From: Eudorina sp. 2006-703-Eu-15
Taxonomy: Eukaryota > Chlorophyta > Chlorophyceae > Chlamydomonadales > Volvocaceae
NCBI GenBank assembly: GCA_003117195.1
Contig: BDSI01000002.1
Location: 1,023,621-1,087,620 of the forward strand
Reading direction: 5' to 3'
Length of the DNA stretch: 64,000 nt
Shown: piece by piece, positions 47,462-58,600 of the stretch
Layout of the letters: every line of letters starts with the position of its first letter
Position numbering within the stretch: position 1 is the stretch's first letter
The notes under the pieces: generated by a model
The model's database searches: none
What the model saw: the letters and a program-made list of their open reading frames with translations, nothing else
What the model was told of the DNA's origin: nothing
Made by a program: the position numbers and the translations under genes

Positions 47462-50400
47462 GAGGGAGAGACTGTGTGTGTGTCCCGCTCTTCACCTTCC
47501 GCCAGCTGCGCCAGGGCCGCCAGTGCGGTGTCCACCTCCTCCGCCACCCCCGAGCCGAGGTGGCTGTGGAGCGCGTGGAGCACCTCCTGCGACCAACCAA
47601 AGGGGGGGGGTGAGGGTCAGGCAGGGGGGGCAGGCAGGGGTTCAGGCAGGGGTTCAGGCAGGGGTTCAGGCAGGGGGTCAGGCAGGGGGTCAGGCAGGGG
47701 GTCAGGCAGGGGGTCAGGCAGGGGGTCAGGCAGGGGGGTCAGGCAGGGGGTCAGGCAGGGGGGGTCAGGCAGGGGGTCAGGCAGGGGGGTCAGGCAGGGG
47801 GTCAGGCAGGGGTTCAGGCAGGGGGGTCAGGCAGGGGGTTCAGGCAGGGGGGTCAGGCAGGGGGTCAGGCAGGGGGTCAGGCAGGGGGTCAGGCAGGGGT
47901 TCAGGCAGGGGTTCAGGCAGGGGGTTCAGGCAGGGGGTTCAGGCAGGGGGTCAGGCAGGGGGGTCAGGCAGGGGTTCAGGCAGGGGTTCAGGCAGGGGGG
48001 TCAGGCAGGGGGTTCAGGCAGGGGGGTCAGGCAGGGGGGTCAGGCAGGGGGTCAGGCAGGGGGGTCAGGCAGGGGGGTCAGGCAGGGGGTCAGGCAGGGG
48101 GTCAGGCAGGGGGTCAGGCAGGGGGTCAGGCAGGGGGTCAGGCAGGGGGTCGGGCAGGGGGTCAGGCAGGGGGGTCAGGCAGGGGGTCAGGCAGGGGGTC
48201 AGGCAGGGATGCAGGCAGGGGGCCAGGCAGGGGGTCAGGTAGGGCTGGAGGGACACATCGGCATATCATGGGCAGCGCGCTGCGGGCAGTCAGTGCCACC
48301 CGCAGTTCGCACCCGCGGTTCGCATTCCACGAATTCCACCCCAGCACTTTACTTTATGACATGTACAAACACACACGCACGCGGCTCAATTACCGTATCT
48401 TTTACACACGCACGCACGCACACGGGCAGGGCTTGATATCCTGAATCACAAAACAAAACAAAACACCCACAATGCGCTGCAGCGAGTCGTCCGGTGACGC
48501 CATGGCGGCAAACATGACCGCGTACAGCCGCGCGGCCGCCGCCGCCAGCGGTCCGCCCGCCGGCTTGCTGCCCGCCAGGCCGGCGGCCAGGCCCATGGCT
48601 GCGGACCACACCTCCCGGAGCGCGGCCGCGTGGCCCAGCAGCACTCCGGAGAGCCAGGAGGGGCCCGCGGTGCCTGGAGGTGGGGCGGGACGCGGGAGGT
48701 AGGGGGCCGAGGTGGGGCTGGGAATCGGGACCCAGGAAGGGCGGCAAGGGGCGGGAGGTAGGGGTAGGGGTAGGGGTAGGGGACCAAATACGCCGAAATA
48801 CGAGACTAGCCCAGGGTAGGGGGCGGGGCGGGAGGTGGCGCGGGAAAGGCACAAACGCAAAATGCGCCACGATGGAGGTAACATGCTCTAGGCATGGCTT
48901 CTAAGCACGGCTTCTCTAAGCACGAGGCCGCGACGAGGCTAACCTGCCGTACACCACCGTACCGCACCGTACCCTCACAGATTTTGGCGCGCAGGATCTT
49001 GTCGACTTCCTTGCCGCGGCGGCCTCCCAGGAGCGCCAACAGGATCCAGAGATCCAACGGGACGAGCTGCACGGGCCCGCCGGCGAGTGCGGCGGCGGCC
49101 GCCGCCGCCCCGCCGCCGCCTCTCCTGCCTTCGGGATCCGGATCCGGATCCTCCTCCGCCTCGTCGCCAGGCTCGCCGCCGTCGGGATCCAGATCAGGGG
49201 CGGAGGAGCCCCCGGGGCCGGCCCGCGCCCGGGTCCCGGCAGCCGAGATGGCCTGTGACAGGAAGGGTGCATTGTAGGGACGGGAAGGAAAGGGTCGTCC
49301 TTGCAGGCCAGGGTGGCACCTCAGGAGGACCAGTCCCGGAGACACCCTAGACGGTAACCTCGTGTCTCCCCGGGTATGCGTGTAGGGTGATGACGGTACG
49401 GCCTTCGTGCTCCAACAACGCTGCCGGCCTTCGCTGCAGCGGTGCCTGGTGGAGTCCGTCGCTGCCCGGGCGGCATCCCGTCTTCACGAATTGATGTCGC
49501 CGACTTGTTGAAACGGCCGTTGTTGAAACGGCCGTTGTAAAGCAATCATGGCGCTGTCGTTGTGAAGCAGAGAAAAAAACATATAAGAGGTAACCCTCCA
49601 ATCCCTATGTCCGGCGCGATGCCTTTCCTCTTGCAGCCATCAGAAGAAGCAACTTGGACTTCCAAGAAGCGACGTGGAATGGCGAGCCTACACGAACGAG
49701 AAATCCCACGTGGGTGCTTCCGACCACATGCAAGCCCCCACCCGAGGGCTTTCTGGTACTGGGCGGCTTTCAGTGCCGTACCAGTACGACATGACGTGTA
49801 GGACTCTCACCCGCAGGACCGCGCCCGCCGCCGCCTCGTTGGCCGCCAGTGCCACCGCCAGCTCACGCAGCAGGCGCACTTCGACGGGCTCGCGCGGCCC
49901 GCCGGAGCGCTTGCCCTTGCGGTCCGGCACACTGACCCGTGGGTCAGTGAGGTCCACCATGGGCAGGCTGCCCCGCAGCGCCGCAACCACCTGCGGCGCG
50001 GTGGCGGAGGCGGAGGCGGCTCCGCCGCCGCCGCCGCCACCGCGGCCGGAGCCGCCCGGCCCGCCGGTGGTGATGGGTCCCGTGCTGTACTGTACGACAA
50101 ACCGTACGAGCGCCGGCAGATCGTCTGAATCTACTCCCGGCAGACGCTGCACCATGTCCAGAACGACCTGCGGGTTCAGTACGGCGGGACATCACGTCAT
50201 CATCCACATGCACGTGGGTCGGATCCATCTGATCCCAGTCCAAGGGGCCTTATCAATCGTACTGCGAAAAGCCTCCTTAGCCATCCTCAGTCAAGTCCTC
50301 TTCTTGCCTCGACTCCCGTGAGCTCTTGACGCGTCCTGGCTCTCGCTTCGCTCCGTCCGCAACCCCCTCAGCCCCTTTTCCCTCCCCTGCCCCTTTCCCC

Positions 50401-53400
50401 CTCCCCTGCCCCTTTTCCCTCCCCTGCCCTTTCCCCCTCCCCTGCCCTTTCCCCCTCCCCTGCCCTTTCCCCCTCCCCTGCCCCTTCCCCCCTCCCCTGC
50501 CGGCCCCACCTCAGACCCCACCTGGTCCTGCAGCTCGGGCCCCAACTGCAGCTGCTGCAGCGCCTCCAGGGTGGGTGCCACGAAGGCCAGCTCCGCGTCC
50601 AGCAGCTCCCCCAGCTTCTCCACGATCCGCTGCGAACACCGGGCGAGGGGCCACACCGGGCGGGGCACACCGAAGGGGGGCACACCGGGGCCACGGGATC
50701 AAGGGATGGCACAGATCTGGATCCCTGGCTGCCCTCCTGCCTGAACGTCAACCACCCGGAATTACACCTCGACAGCCTCACTCGCCGCCATCACACGACG
50801 ATAGTCAACTCCGCTGCATCGTCCTGCACCCGACCGCCCGATAACTCTGAGCCCCGCCGTCACCCTCAGATCCCCCCACCCACCTACCCACTCTCCCTAC
50901 CCACCCACCCCCCCACCCCGTGATCCTCCAACGTGGCCAGCTCCGGAAGCAATCCGATCAGCTGCCGCTGCAGCCCCGGGGGCGTCAGCGGCAGCACCTC
51001 CAGCACCACGTCAACCAGCGGCGAGCCGCCCTCGCCGCCGCTGCCGCCCCCGCCACCGCAGTCGGGAACCACATCCAACCTGAGGCAGGTCGGGGGAGCC
51101 GGCAAGGTGTACGGATCCCTGTCGCTGGCGGTGTGCTGGCGACCCTGGACGCGAGCCCGCAAAGCACCAACTGCCAAGCGCTTCCTGAACCAGATCAAGG
51201 CCCAACGGATGCCACACATCGAAACGAACGCAGCTCCTCCAATGGGGTAGGACTGCACGCCAACCACGGCGACAGCCATCTCATCAGCTCTTCATCCGAG
51301 CGTCCCCCCCCCCGCCAGCAGCTCCTCCACAAACGACCCACCATCGCAGCTGGCTGAGGATCAGCCCCGGCACGCCGCCCGTGCACGCCCCGGCGGCTCC
51401 GCCTCCCCCGCCCATGCCGCTGGAGCCGGGCGCGTCCCCGGCCGAGGGCTCCGCCATAGCCAGCACGGGCAGGCGCTGGAGAAGCAAGGTGGCCACTGGC
51501 GCCTGGGGCCGAGGGGTGGAGGCCGTGAACAAAGTAACAAGGAATGCGGCACACATACCACGCAAAACACTTCGCAGGCAAGATCGACGCTACAGGGATG
51601 CCGTACGAGGTACGACACACGCGCGCGGGAGGGAGCCGGGTTCGGTTCGCCCAGCCGAGCAGCGAAGCGCGGGCCTGCGTGTCACCAAACCAGCGGATTC
51701 CGCACACAGCGCGCGCCGCGCGCTCTTTTGCGGAGAGACGCCTTCCTTCACGTGTGGGTCCTTGCACCCGCACTCGGCTGCGGCCGAGATGCACGCATCC
51801 CCACTCCCCCCGCGCCGACCCCCGGCCCTCGCGCCGCCGGCTCCTGTGTTCAGCATCGCGGCGGTCCCGTCGTCCCGGTCAGGCCCCTGTCGTACCGGTG
51901 CCGTACTACCTGCAGGCATGCCACGCCCAGCACGCAGCGCAGGAAGGAATCGCCGCAGCTGCCGCCGCCGCCGCCGCCGCCGGTGCCGAAGTAGGTTCCG
52001 GAGCCAGGTCCGGAGCCCACCGAGGGCGGTACGGCCAGCGCCATCGGCAGCAACGCCCTAGAGCACGGGGACCCAGGCCGGGGACCAAAAAGGCGATGTG
52101 GGTTGCGGTCGGGGGAGCCAGTTCCCATCTGGGTCGGGTCACTCGTCGGGTATGAGGTTTCGGAGCGGGTGGTACTGGGCATGATCTGAGCGGGACGTGA
52201 ACGACAGACAGCTCAGAAAGCTTTTTCTTATTCTACTTGTTAAAGACCGCCATGCTCCTTCTCCCTTGTTGCTCCGTGGAATCCCTCCGTGGCTGGCAGG
52301 GTAGCCTGGCAGGGGGCCCAGCTGCAGAGCCCTACCAGGTGGGTGGGTGGCAGTGCGACAGCGTCTGCCACCCAGCGTCAGCATTGGGAGGCCATCCCCT
52401 GCGTCCTGGCACGGGCTTCCCGATGGAGACCCACACGGCAACCCATGATGCGACCCACGTGATCAACCATACCGTACGGCAGCCTACCAAACCGGCACAC
52501 CGGCCCGTCAGTACTTTCCGGCCACCACTTCGACGCGGTATCACCGGAATCAGACCCCAGCGCCGTTGCCTTCGCAGCTCGGCTCCCGCCCACCGTCCTT
52601 TTCCGTTGGCGATAACGGCCCCGTTTCCGTTGAAACAAACTCCCCCCCAACTCCGTCATCTCCCTACAGCGCGCACTACGTCGGCGAAATGCGGCTCTTG
52701 GAGGAAAGTCAGGAGTTCGCACACCTGTGCAGCGCGTCCACGTCCTCGCAGGCCTCCTGCAGACCCTCCAGCCACCGCTCCCGCAGCACTGCGTCGCTGC
52801 AGAGGGAGGGAACGGCCAGGGCTCAGGCCGTCAGGGCGTCACCTCGCGGAAGAGAAACCGGGCGGCGGGCCCCCACCGGGTCGGCCATTTGGCGGGCACT
52901 CCCTTCGCGAGCGACCCAGATCAAGACAGGTACGTTGTTTCTGCAGGAGACACACCCAGTCACCCACATCCACCCGCACATGCGCGCTCTGTCGGCCGAT
53001 CCCAACAGCTTAAATTGAGGCAGAGCCACCCTCGGGACGGCATTCGTAGACTCGGTGATGCTGCCACATGGGCAGATGGGTGACGGTGGCCAACAGCCCA
53101 CTGGCCCCCGACGGTCGTCCTACCGCTGCAGGCGCGACTCCAGATGACGTCTGAGCCGCCTGGGGTCCGCCACCTCCAGCGGCAGGGCCGTGACGTCCTC
53201 CTCGGCGGTCGCCCAGCCCATGACACCGCCGGCCTCAATCTGGGTCGGGGTTGGGAAGGGGAAAGGACGACGGGGGATGGGCGTGCTGGACGCAGTGAGG
53301 GCGCGCAGTGAGGGCGCGCAAGCCCGCCGTGAGCTTTTCCTTGCCCTAATTCAGCGCTGTGGTGGCCTGGCGATGGTGGTTCATGGTTGCTTAATCGTTG

Positions 53401-53525
53401 GCATGGGGCCCGCCCGGGGAACAGGAGGGGACGGAGTCCGGCACACACACCAGCTCGATGAAGGTCTGGAGCTTCCCTGGAATTTGCGAGGGCTTCCCAT
53501 GGCGCCCTGGTTGCCGCGCAGCCAT
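34167..53525 (-). CDS. FANCD2: Fanconi anaemia group D2 protein homologue (FANCD2)
   Basis: Nuclear scaffold that, with FANCI, is monoubiquitinated and clamps DNA during interstrand-crosslink repair. I reconstructed 32 exons, nearly all phase-consistent: 53525-53451, 53239-53124, 52796-52725, 52057-51910, 51475-51342, 51079-50917, 50629-50522, 50167-49811, 49252-48979, 48673-48471, 47586-47496, 47289-47095, 46696-46421, 46156-45906, 45731-45640, 45153-45101, 44635-44565, 43817-43709, 43211-43149, 42608-42538, 42208-42079, 41907-41510, 41249-41029, 40731-40381, 40111-40041, 39627-39067, about 38877-38596, 37918-37787, 36521-36366, 35789-35727, 35382-35308, 35057-34167; about 2,050 residues (human about 1,450). 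Colinear matches to animal FANCD2 include DSFLRCVLGVACLQ, LILSQLRWLDVV, LIGLLPELATLEDHG, DDLPALVRFVVQ, EVDKILRAKI, MAPCLSLVCLVTLLKSGELA, STWLREVVNCF and IRIAQLKNKDIHGKEVASQ. The Lys in ILRAKI (codon 48983-48985, about residue 481) aligns with the human ubiquitination site Lys561. The last exon is a 296-residue acidic then Gly-rich tail. The start MAARQPGRHG is my choice and is the least certain part. Confidence 0.95.
36718..37345 (-). mobile_element. Repeat/mobile-element remnant inside a FANCD2 intron
   Basis: It lies in the intron between the exons at 36366-36521 and 37787-37918. The left part (36730-36830) is the reverse complement of the (AC)n-tailed repeat at 17878. The string CGTTACATATCTGCCGG occurs twice, near 36732 and 37311, each joined to a (GT)n tract, as if one copy had inserted next to another. 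Between them, 37266-36991 on the minus strand is open for 91 codons (PGQAAALEELLEPRLGF, then RTYTALLTACVQWNEEW). Its origin is unknown. GGCTCGAATCC (37263-37253, minus) differs by one base from the pol III B-box consensus, which would fit a tRNA-derived SINE. Confidence 0.5.
38058..38237. repeat. 10-base minisatellite in a FANCD2 intron
   Basis: About 18 nearly perfect copies of TCTACCTCCC, all pyrimidine except one A per unit on the plus strand. Located in the intron between the exons ending at 38596 and starting at 37918. Confidence 0.95.
42937..42986. repeat. CCTG/TCTG tetranucleotide run in a FANCD2 intron
   Basis: CTGCCTGCCTG, then TCTGTCTGTCTG, then CCTGCC units, between the exons at 42538-42608 and 43149-43211. 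Confidence 0.8.
43845..44345. repeat. Purine-rich minisatellite in a FANCD2 intron
   Basis: About 500 bases of imperfect units built from GGGAGGGGGAAGGGCAGGAG and GGCAGCGAGGGGCACAGCGC, mostly in blocks of about 35-45 bases. It fills nearly all of the intron between the exons at 43709-43817 and 44565-44635. Open frames through it are artefacts of the repeat. Confidence 0.9.
46895..47082. repeat. (AC)n-linked intron repeat group
   Basis: Three (AC)n runs alternate with short related segments: GGCTCAGTTTTCTTTTACAC, TGGGTCGGGTGGGTCTCTTA, and GGGTTCAGTTTTCTAAACAC. They sit in a FANCD2 intron between the exons at 46421-46696 and 47095-47289. Confidence 0.75.
47419..47458. repeat. (GA)n microsatellite in a FANCD2 intron
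   Basis: About 20 AG dinucleotides without interruption, between the exons at 47095-47289 and 47496-47586. Confidence 0.9.
47600..48245. repeat. Large G-rich minisatellite in a FANCD2 intron
   Basis: More than 50 copies of an 11-13 base unit GGGGGTCAGGCA, differing mainly in the length of the G run and GTT for GT. It fills most of the intron between the exons at 47496-47586 and 48471-48673. The plus strand, the template for FANCD2 RNA, carries the G runs. Confidence 0.97.
48756..48782. repeat. Short GGGGTA array
   Basis: Four to five copies of GGGGTA in the FANCD2 intron between the exons at 48471-48673 and 48979-49252. It resembles but does not equal plant/algal telomere repeats. Confidence 0.7.
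50376..50500. repeat. CCCTCCCCTGCCCTTTCC array in a FANCD2 intron
   Basis: About seven imperfect units of 17-18 bases, pyrimidine-rich on the plus strand, just before the exon at 50522-50629. Confidence 0.8.
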
Positions 53526-55033
53526 ATTCGATATGTCCTGCAAATCGATACGCTCCTGCCACCCCGCCATTCGTCAAGAGCCAACCTAGTACGAAAACAG
53601 TCGCTGGGTGGACAGCCGCGGTGACCGGTCTGCGAAAGAGAGTTCAAAAATGGTTGTTACTTTCAGGAAAATTTATGGGACGTGTTCACAAATATTGCAC
53701 AAAGAGCGTTTGGGAGCGTATGGGCCGCATTGCCGACGCATTTGCGTTCTACATGTCCGCTGCTTGTGCTATGCAGTTAAAATGCAAGGCTTGAAGGTTC
53801 TAGTATATTATAACCTCTAGCTACAAAATTTGTAAGTCGCAGAGGCAGGTATTTTTCTGTGGCATCACGAACACGCGATTCCCGCCGTTTTAGTCAAGTT
53901 CGTACATACGTCCAGTCAAATTCCCTGCCGTGCTCTAATTGTAGCCGCGGATACACAATGTCTTTATGGAACACGATACGGGATGGGCGCTTCGGTGTGC
54001 CATCACTTGACTGATGGCACAACTGGCGCGTGCAAAGCAACCCAAGTGAAGTGTTGCAGGTACATAGCTTGGTCGCCTACAATGGGCAGCGGCCGACCCG
54101 CCACCGTAAGCAGCTTGGGCCAGTCCCGCTGGGGAGGCGACAGCTGGTTTGGGGTGTCGAATCAACTGTCGCCGCAAGACCCCGTCGCACCAGGATGAGG
54201 ACCCCGGCTGTGTGTGGCGGGTTGGACCCGGGGTGGGCTGCCACCTTGCAGCCTGCAGCGGCATATCGCCGGCAACCTCAACAGTTGCGGTACTAGGTAG
54301 CGGTTTTCCGCTGAGCTAAAGCGATGAGCGGATCGAAACCTTCCGCCGTGTACGGACGGCTTTAGTTTGACATCACGTCTCTGGTAGCAAACAATCACCC
54401 TGTTGTGTTTGCAACCCACGCGAGCTTGTCGCACATGCAACCAATCTGAGCCAATCCTGCCTGATCCCCGGAGGGTGGTGCTGGAGTACACCGCTGTGGG
54501 GCAACCCCCTGCTGCTACAAGGATCGCAAGAAGGCGAGCGGCCCGGGCTGGAAGGGAGGCACGCGACCCTCGCCAGGTGCCCATCGCTGAGGAACATTGG
54601 TCAAGCGGTTCGGGCTGTGACCCGGCTCCGTCCAGGACACTACCGGCGCATGGGAAGGGACGCGGATGAGACCCCAGACAGCCCGAACCCAACGGCAGCG
54701 CCGCCGAGGCGGGGCCGCCTTCGTCGGCGAGTGCTTGGGGTTAGGTTGGACCTAGTGGCTCATGCTGTCAACGACACGTAAAGCAAGCAGCACGCAGAGT
54801 ACTACTCTCCGCAAATGGTGCTTCTGCAGCGCTGGGTGGGCGAGAGAAATTTGACATTGACAACTCAAATCACCCAGGTTGCGTACAGTACGCGCTCCTC
54901 GACAGGCTTCGCAATCGCTGACTCCCAGCTGACATTCCAGCTACGCCTTAGCGCCCGCCGTGGTGCGGAAGATACTGTCGTACAGCTCGTCCATCCCACG
55001 GCGCACCCACATGGGAAACTAGGTATTTACCTG

Positions 55034-55038
55034 TTACA
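55034..55038 (-). promoter_or_regulatory. Candidate poly(A) signal of RPN2
   Basis: TGTAA on the minus strand about 645 bases after the RPN2 stop codon. The distance is normal for this group of algae. Confidence 0.4.
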
Positions 55039-55163
55039 CGATTGGCCTTGTCCGAACCCATCCACCTCCGTTTCTCCCATCCGGATGAGGGCTGCGTTCA
55101 GTGGGCGACCCCGGTGGTGTGTCCAAGCTCTACCGGAACGTCCGCAGGCAGCAACTGGGTACG

Positions 55164-55164
55164 T

Positions 55165-55220
<56 letters not shown>
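55164..55220. repeat. (AC)n microsatellite
   Basis: About 27 AC dinucleotides with one AA interruption near the end, just beyond (upstream on the minus strand of) the candidate RPN2 poly(A) signal, so probably inside the RPN2 3' untranslated region. Confidence 0.9.
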
Positions 55221-55226
<6 letters not shown>

Positions 55227-55682
55227 ACCGCGCCTGTCGCGACGGCAACCCCCACGCCAGATGAAAACAATGTCCTGCGAGTGCCAAAGGACCTTCTCTC
55301 CTGCCCCTCCACTACTCCACCGCGACATCCTCGTCCTACCCTACCATCAGTCAAGAGTGAGTACACCTTCAGCCCGCTCGCTCCTGGTGCTCACACCGTG
55401 ACTGCACCCCCCCAACGGCCACTCCCGGACCCCCCAATCGCCCCAGACGGTCCCTTTGCAACCCGCAAGCCGCACACACTGAAACCACACCCGCCACGGC
55501 CTCAACCCGCTGCGACCATCCACATCCGAACTGAGCAACCAACGTCCGCTGAACCACCCCCCGAGAGTCCGAGTCCGTGTGTCCACCACGGTTGTTGACG
55601 GCGGCCCCGGACCCCCGGACAAACACCTCTCTCAACGCCCGCACCCGTCCGACGGCCCGTCGCCACCCACGTCCCCACCGCA

Positions 55683-58600
55683 CTACGGTTGGTACGTGAA
55701 CGGCGCCGGCGGCGGCGGCTCGTCGTCCATGTCCGCGGCGGCCGCTGGCGCCGCCGCCGCCGGCGCGGCGGCCGGCGCCGCGGCGGCAGCCGCCGCCGCC
55801 GGCGCGCCCTGCGCCGGCGCGGCCGCGTCTCCCTGCGCCGTCACAAGCTCAAGGGGCTCCCCGGGCTGGGTGTCCCGCATCACCAGGATGCCGAGTGGCG
55901 TCTCCCGCTTGGCGGGCACCCAGCGGCCGCTGGTGGGGAGCACCACGAATCGAGCCTGCCCCGGCACCACACGGGCGGGGTTCTCCAGCGTGTAGCTGCT
56001 GGGCTCGGCCTCGGCCGTCTTCTTCGCGGCGGCCCCGGCGGTGGCGCCTGCGGCCTCGTCCGTCTCCATCTTGTCGCCGGCTTCCTCGGGCTTGCCGTCG
56101 CCAGCGGGAGCCTTGGCGGCCTCCGAGCTGCCCGCCGCCGCGTCCGCGGGCGCACCCGCCGCTGCGGCAGCGGCCCCGCCTGCGGCTGCGCCGCCCGCCC
56201 CCTTCTCCTTCTCCGCTGCCTTCTTGCGCTGCCGCTCCGCGGCCTTGGCGGTCGTCGACAGCACCGCCGTGGGCACCTTGGACTTCTGCGGGAGCAACGT
56301 TGCGCCAGACGCCGCAGACCGACGCTCAAGACATCATCGGTTGGGACGCAGCCAGCCTGGGCGCGTCACGTGGCATCCTGGTGTGCGGCAGCCTGCGCCG
56401 AGGAACGCGCCTCGCCGTCCCGTGTCGTTCCCGCAGACCCGTCGGAATGGCAGTCCACGGTTCGAATTCACACCCTGGGGGCGCAGCGGCCTTCACGCCA
56501 GCCGCGACGGTCGTGACGGAACGACGACCCAGCATCGCTGGAGGCCCGCAGACCCTCCGGCGACTCTGTTCAACAGCGGCCGACCCGGTCGGCACTTGCC
56601 TTTCCTTCTTACCCTGGGGCCCTTCAGACCAAGAGCAAACCGTGACACCCCGCAAGCGGCAAGAGAGGCAAGACACAACAAAAGGGGGATCGGAAGGTAG
56701 CCTGGTCGAAAGATGCCCCGGCGGCTCACCGTCTCCTTGACCTCCGCGGCCAGGGGCGGCGGGTAGGCGAAGATGGAGGGCTTGCAGTTGCAGGTGAAGG
56801 AGGCCTTGGGCATCTTGAGGTCCCCGTTGAGGGCGATGAGGGCGCTGGGCTGGAAGGCCAGGCTCAGGAAGTAGAGCAGAGGGTACCAGTACCTGGAACG
56901 GGGCGGCAGGAGGCAGCAGCCAGGGGTCCGGTGGTTGCTGGTTGGACGTACGTGACGTTGCGGGGGGGGCGGGGCGGGGCGGAGTGGCTGGACCGCGTCA
57001 AGCCCACAAGCGACAGCGGAAAGCGCGGCCCGGAACACCGAACCCTGGAACCCCTCGGCCGTCGGGAGTGACCCGGCGGCCGAACCGGCAGGAGGCGCTG
57101 AGAGGTGCGGCGCGGAGGACGTGTGCCCCTTTCCGACGTACACCGAAACAGCGTGACCATCCATCCATCCATCCATCCATCAGACCGCCGAGCACGTGCC
57201 CACCGCGCTGGCGCTCTTGCAGCACACCACCCACATTACCAATACGGCCGGCGCGAGGTTGCACAGGATGTACTCCTCACTGCGGCCTTGTGTGAGGGCC
57301 GGCCCTGCCGTGTCCCGCGACCCACATCCCCCTCACGCCGATGAGAAAGGGCGAGCGTTACGGGACTTTCCCGCTCATCCCTGCCCAGCCCTATTCGCCC
57401 TTTTTTACTGTGTTAAGCCCCTCGCTGCCCGGCCCAGACCCGGAGCCTCCGCGCGGTTCGGTGCGTACCAGTACTGTGTGAACACGGCGAGGCCCACCAC
57501 GGAGGTGCGCCGGAAGTAGCCCGACCGGGAGCGCAGACCGATGGTGGTGTTGCGGCCGCCGCCGTCCAGGATGCCCGCCGCGATGATGGCGCCCATCTTG
57601 CACATCACCTGCCGGAAGGGCGAGCCCGGGAGAGGAGTGGGGAGGCAACAGGGGGGCCGGAGCGTCGACACTTGCTGCTCATCATGAGGTGCTGCGCTGA
57701 CGGCCAGACCGCTGGGATTCCGTTGTAAAGCGCGAAACGGGCTCCAGCAGGAGCAAGGAAGGGAGGGAGAGGGGGAGGCGCGCGGGGAGCCGACGGGATG
57801 GGGTGCATGTGGATGGTGTTTCGGCGGTGACAAGACAGGCGGACACGGGGCAATCTCCGGAAGGGGGAGGAAAGGGGAGACTGGTCCAACAAAGATGACC
57901 TCCCGCCCCCGGCCATCCGCCGCCGCAAACCTTTCTAGCCGGGTGCCGTCTGGTACCTCCGGTGGTGGTTGGAACCCACGCTCCCACGGACCCGGCGCAC
58001 CGCCCGGCCCCGCCCACTCTAAGCCATCCCCGCCTTGCACGGCCTGCGGCCTGTGCCCTCCCTCCGAATTCGTTCTTTGCTTTTGATTTTCCTTAGCGTC
58101 AGCCCTCCCTCCGCGCACCTCCTCGTGCTTCTCCGTAATGAACTTATCCAGCCGCTTGCGGAAGGGCGCCACACGGGACTCGGGCTGCTGTATGAGCACC
58201 AGCGCCTGGGGGGTGGGCGAGGGGTGGAGGGTAGCGGGGACGGCGAGGAAACGACAGCCGGATGACGATGGCAAACGTCCAGGGGTCCAGAGGGAACACC
58301 TTGCTGCTCGGTCCAGCACTACTGTACAGCGCACGCCGCCGCGCGACATCGGACGGCACCGATGTTTATACGAGGCTGGTCATTGAGTTCGGACCTCAAA
58401 ATCGACATGTAGCAGCCAGTCGCCGCAGCTCGCAGGCCGGCGCGGATGATGATTCCGTCTGCTTCCCCCTGTACGCTGCCCACAGCGGCTGCGCGACGAT
58501 GCCCTTCCCTCCTTGGTTGCAGGTGTGCAACAGGGCCAACGCCACGGACGGGTAGCGCCTCGCTCGCCGGCCACCCGCCCGCCCACCCGGGGTCTGTGTG

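Larger units (their letters stand above)
53526..55682. other. Intergenic region between FANCD2 and RPN2
   Basis: It must hold the FANCD2 promoter and the 3' untranslated region of RPN2, since both genes are on the minus strand. A strip around 53640-53960 is AT-rich. An (AC)n run lies at about 55164-55220. No protein domain was seen in any frame; the longest open frame on the minus strand (54162-54692) is not recognisable. Confidence 0.5.

Noticed and set aside
47408..48436. A 342-codon plus-strand frame of Gly/Arg/Gln/Ser repeats
   Set aside because: It is a translation of the GGGGGTCAGGCA minisatellite in a FANCD2 intron, antisense to the gene.
48756..48782. Interstitial telomere
   Set aside because: The unit GGGGTA does not match the TTTTAGGG or TTTAGGG telomere repeats of green algae and is only about 25 bases long.
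54286..54345. tRNA-like strings on the minus strand (TTTAGCTCAGCGG and GGTTTCGATCC)
   Set aside because: They are in the wrong order for one tRNA and no cloverleaf with anticodon and acceptor stems could be drawn.
54162..54692. Minus-strand frame of 176 codons between FANCD2 and RPN2
   Set aside because: No domain or splice context; it lies where the FANCD2 promoter and RPN2 3' region are expected.
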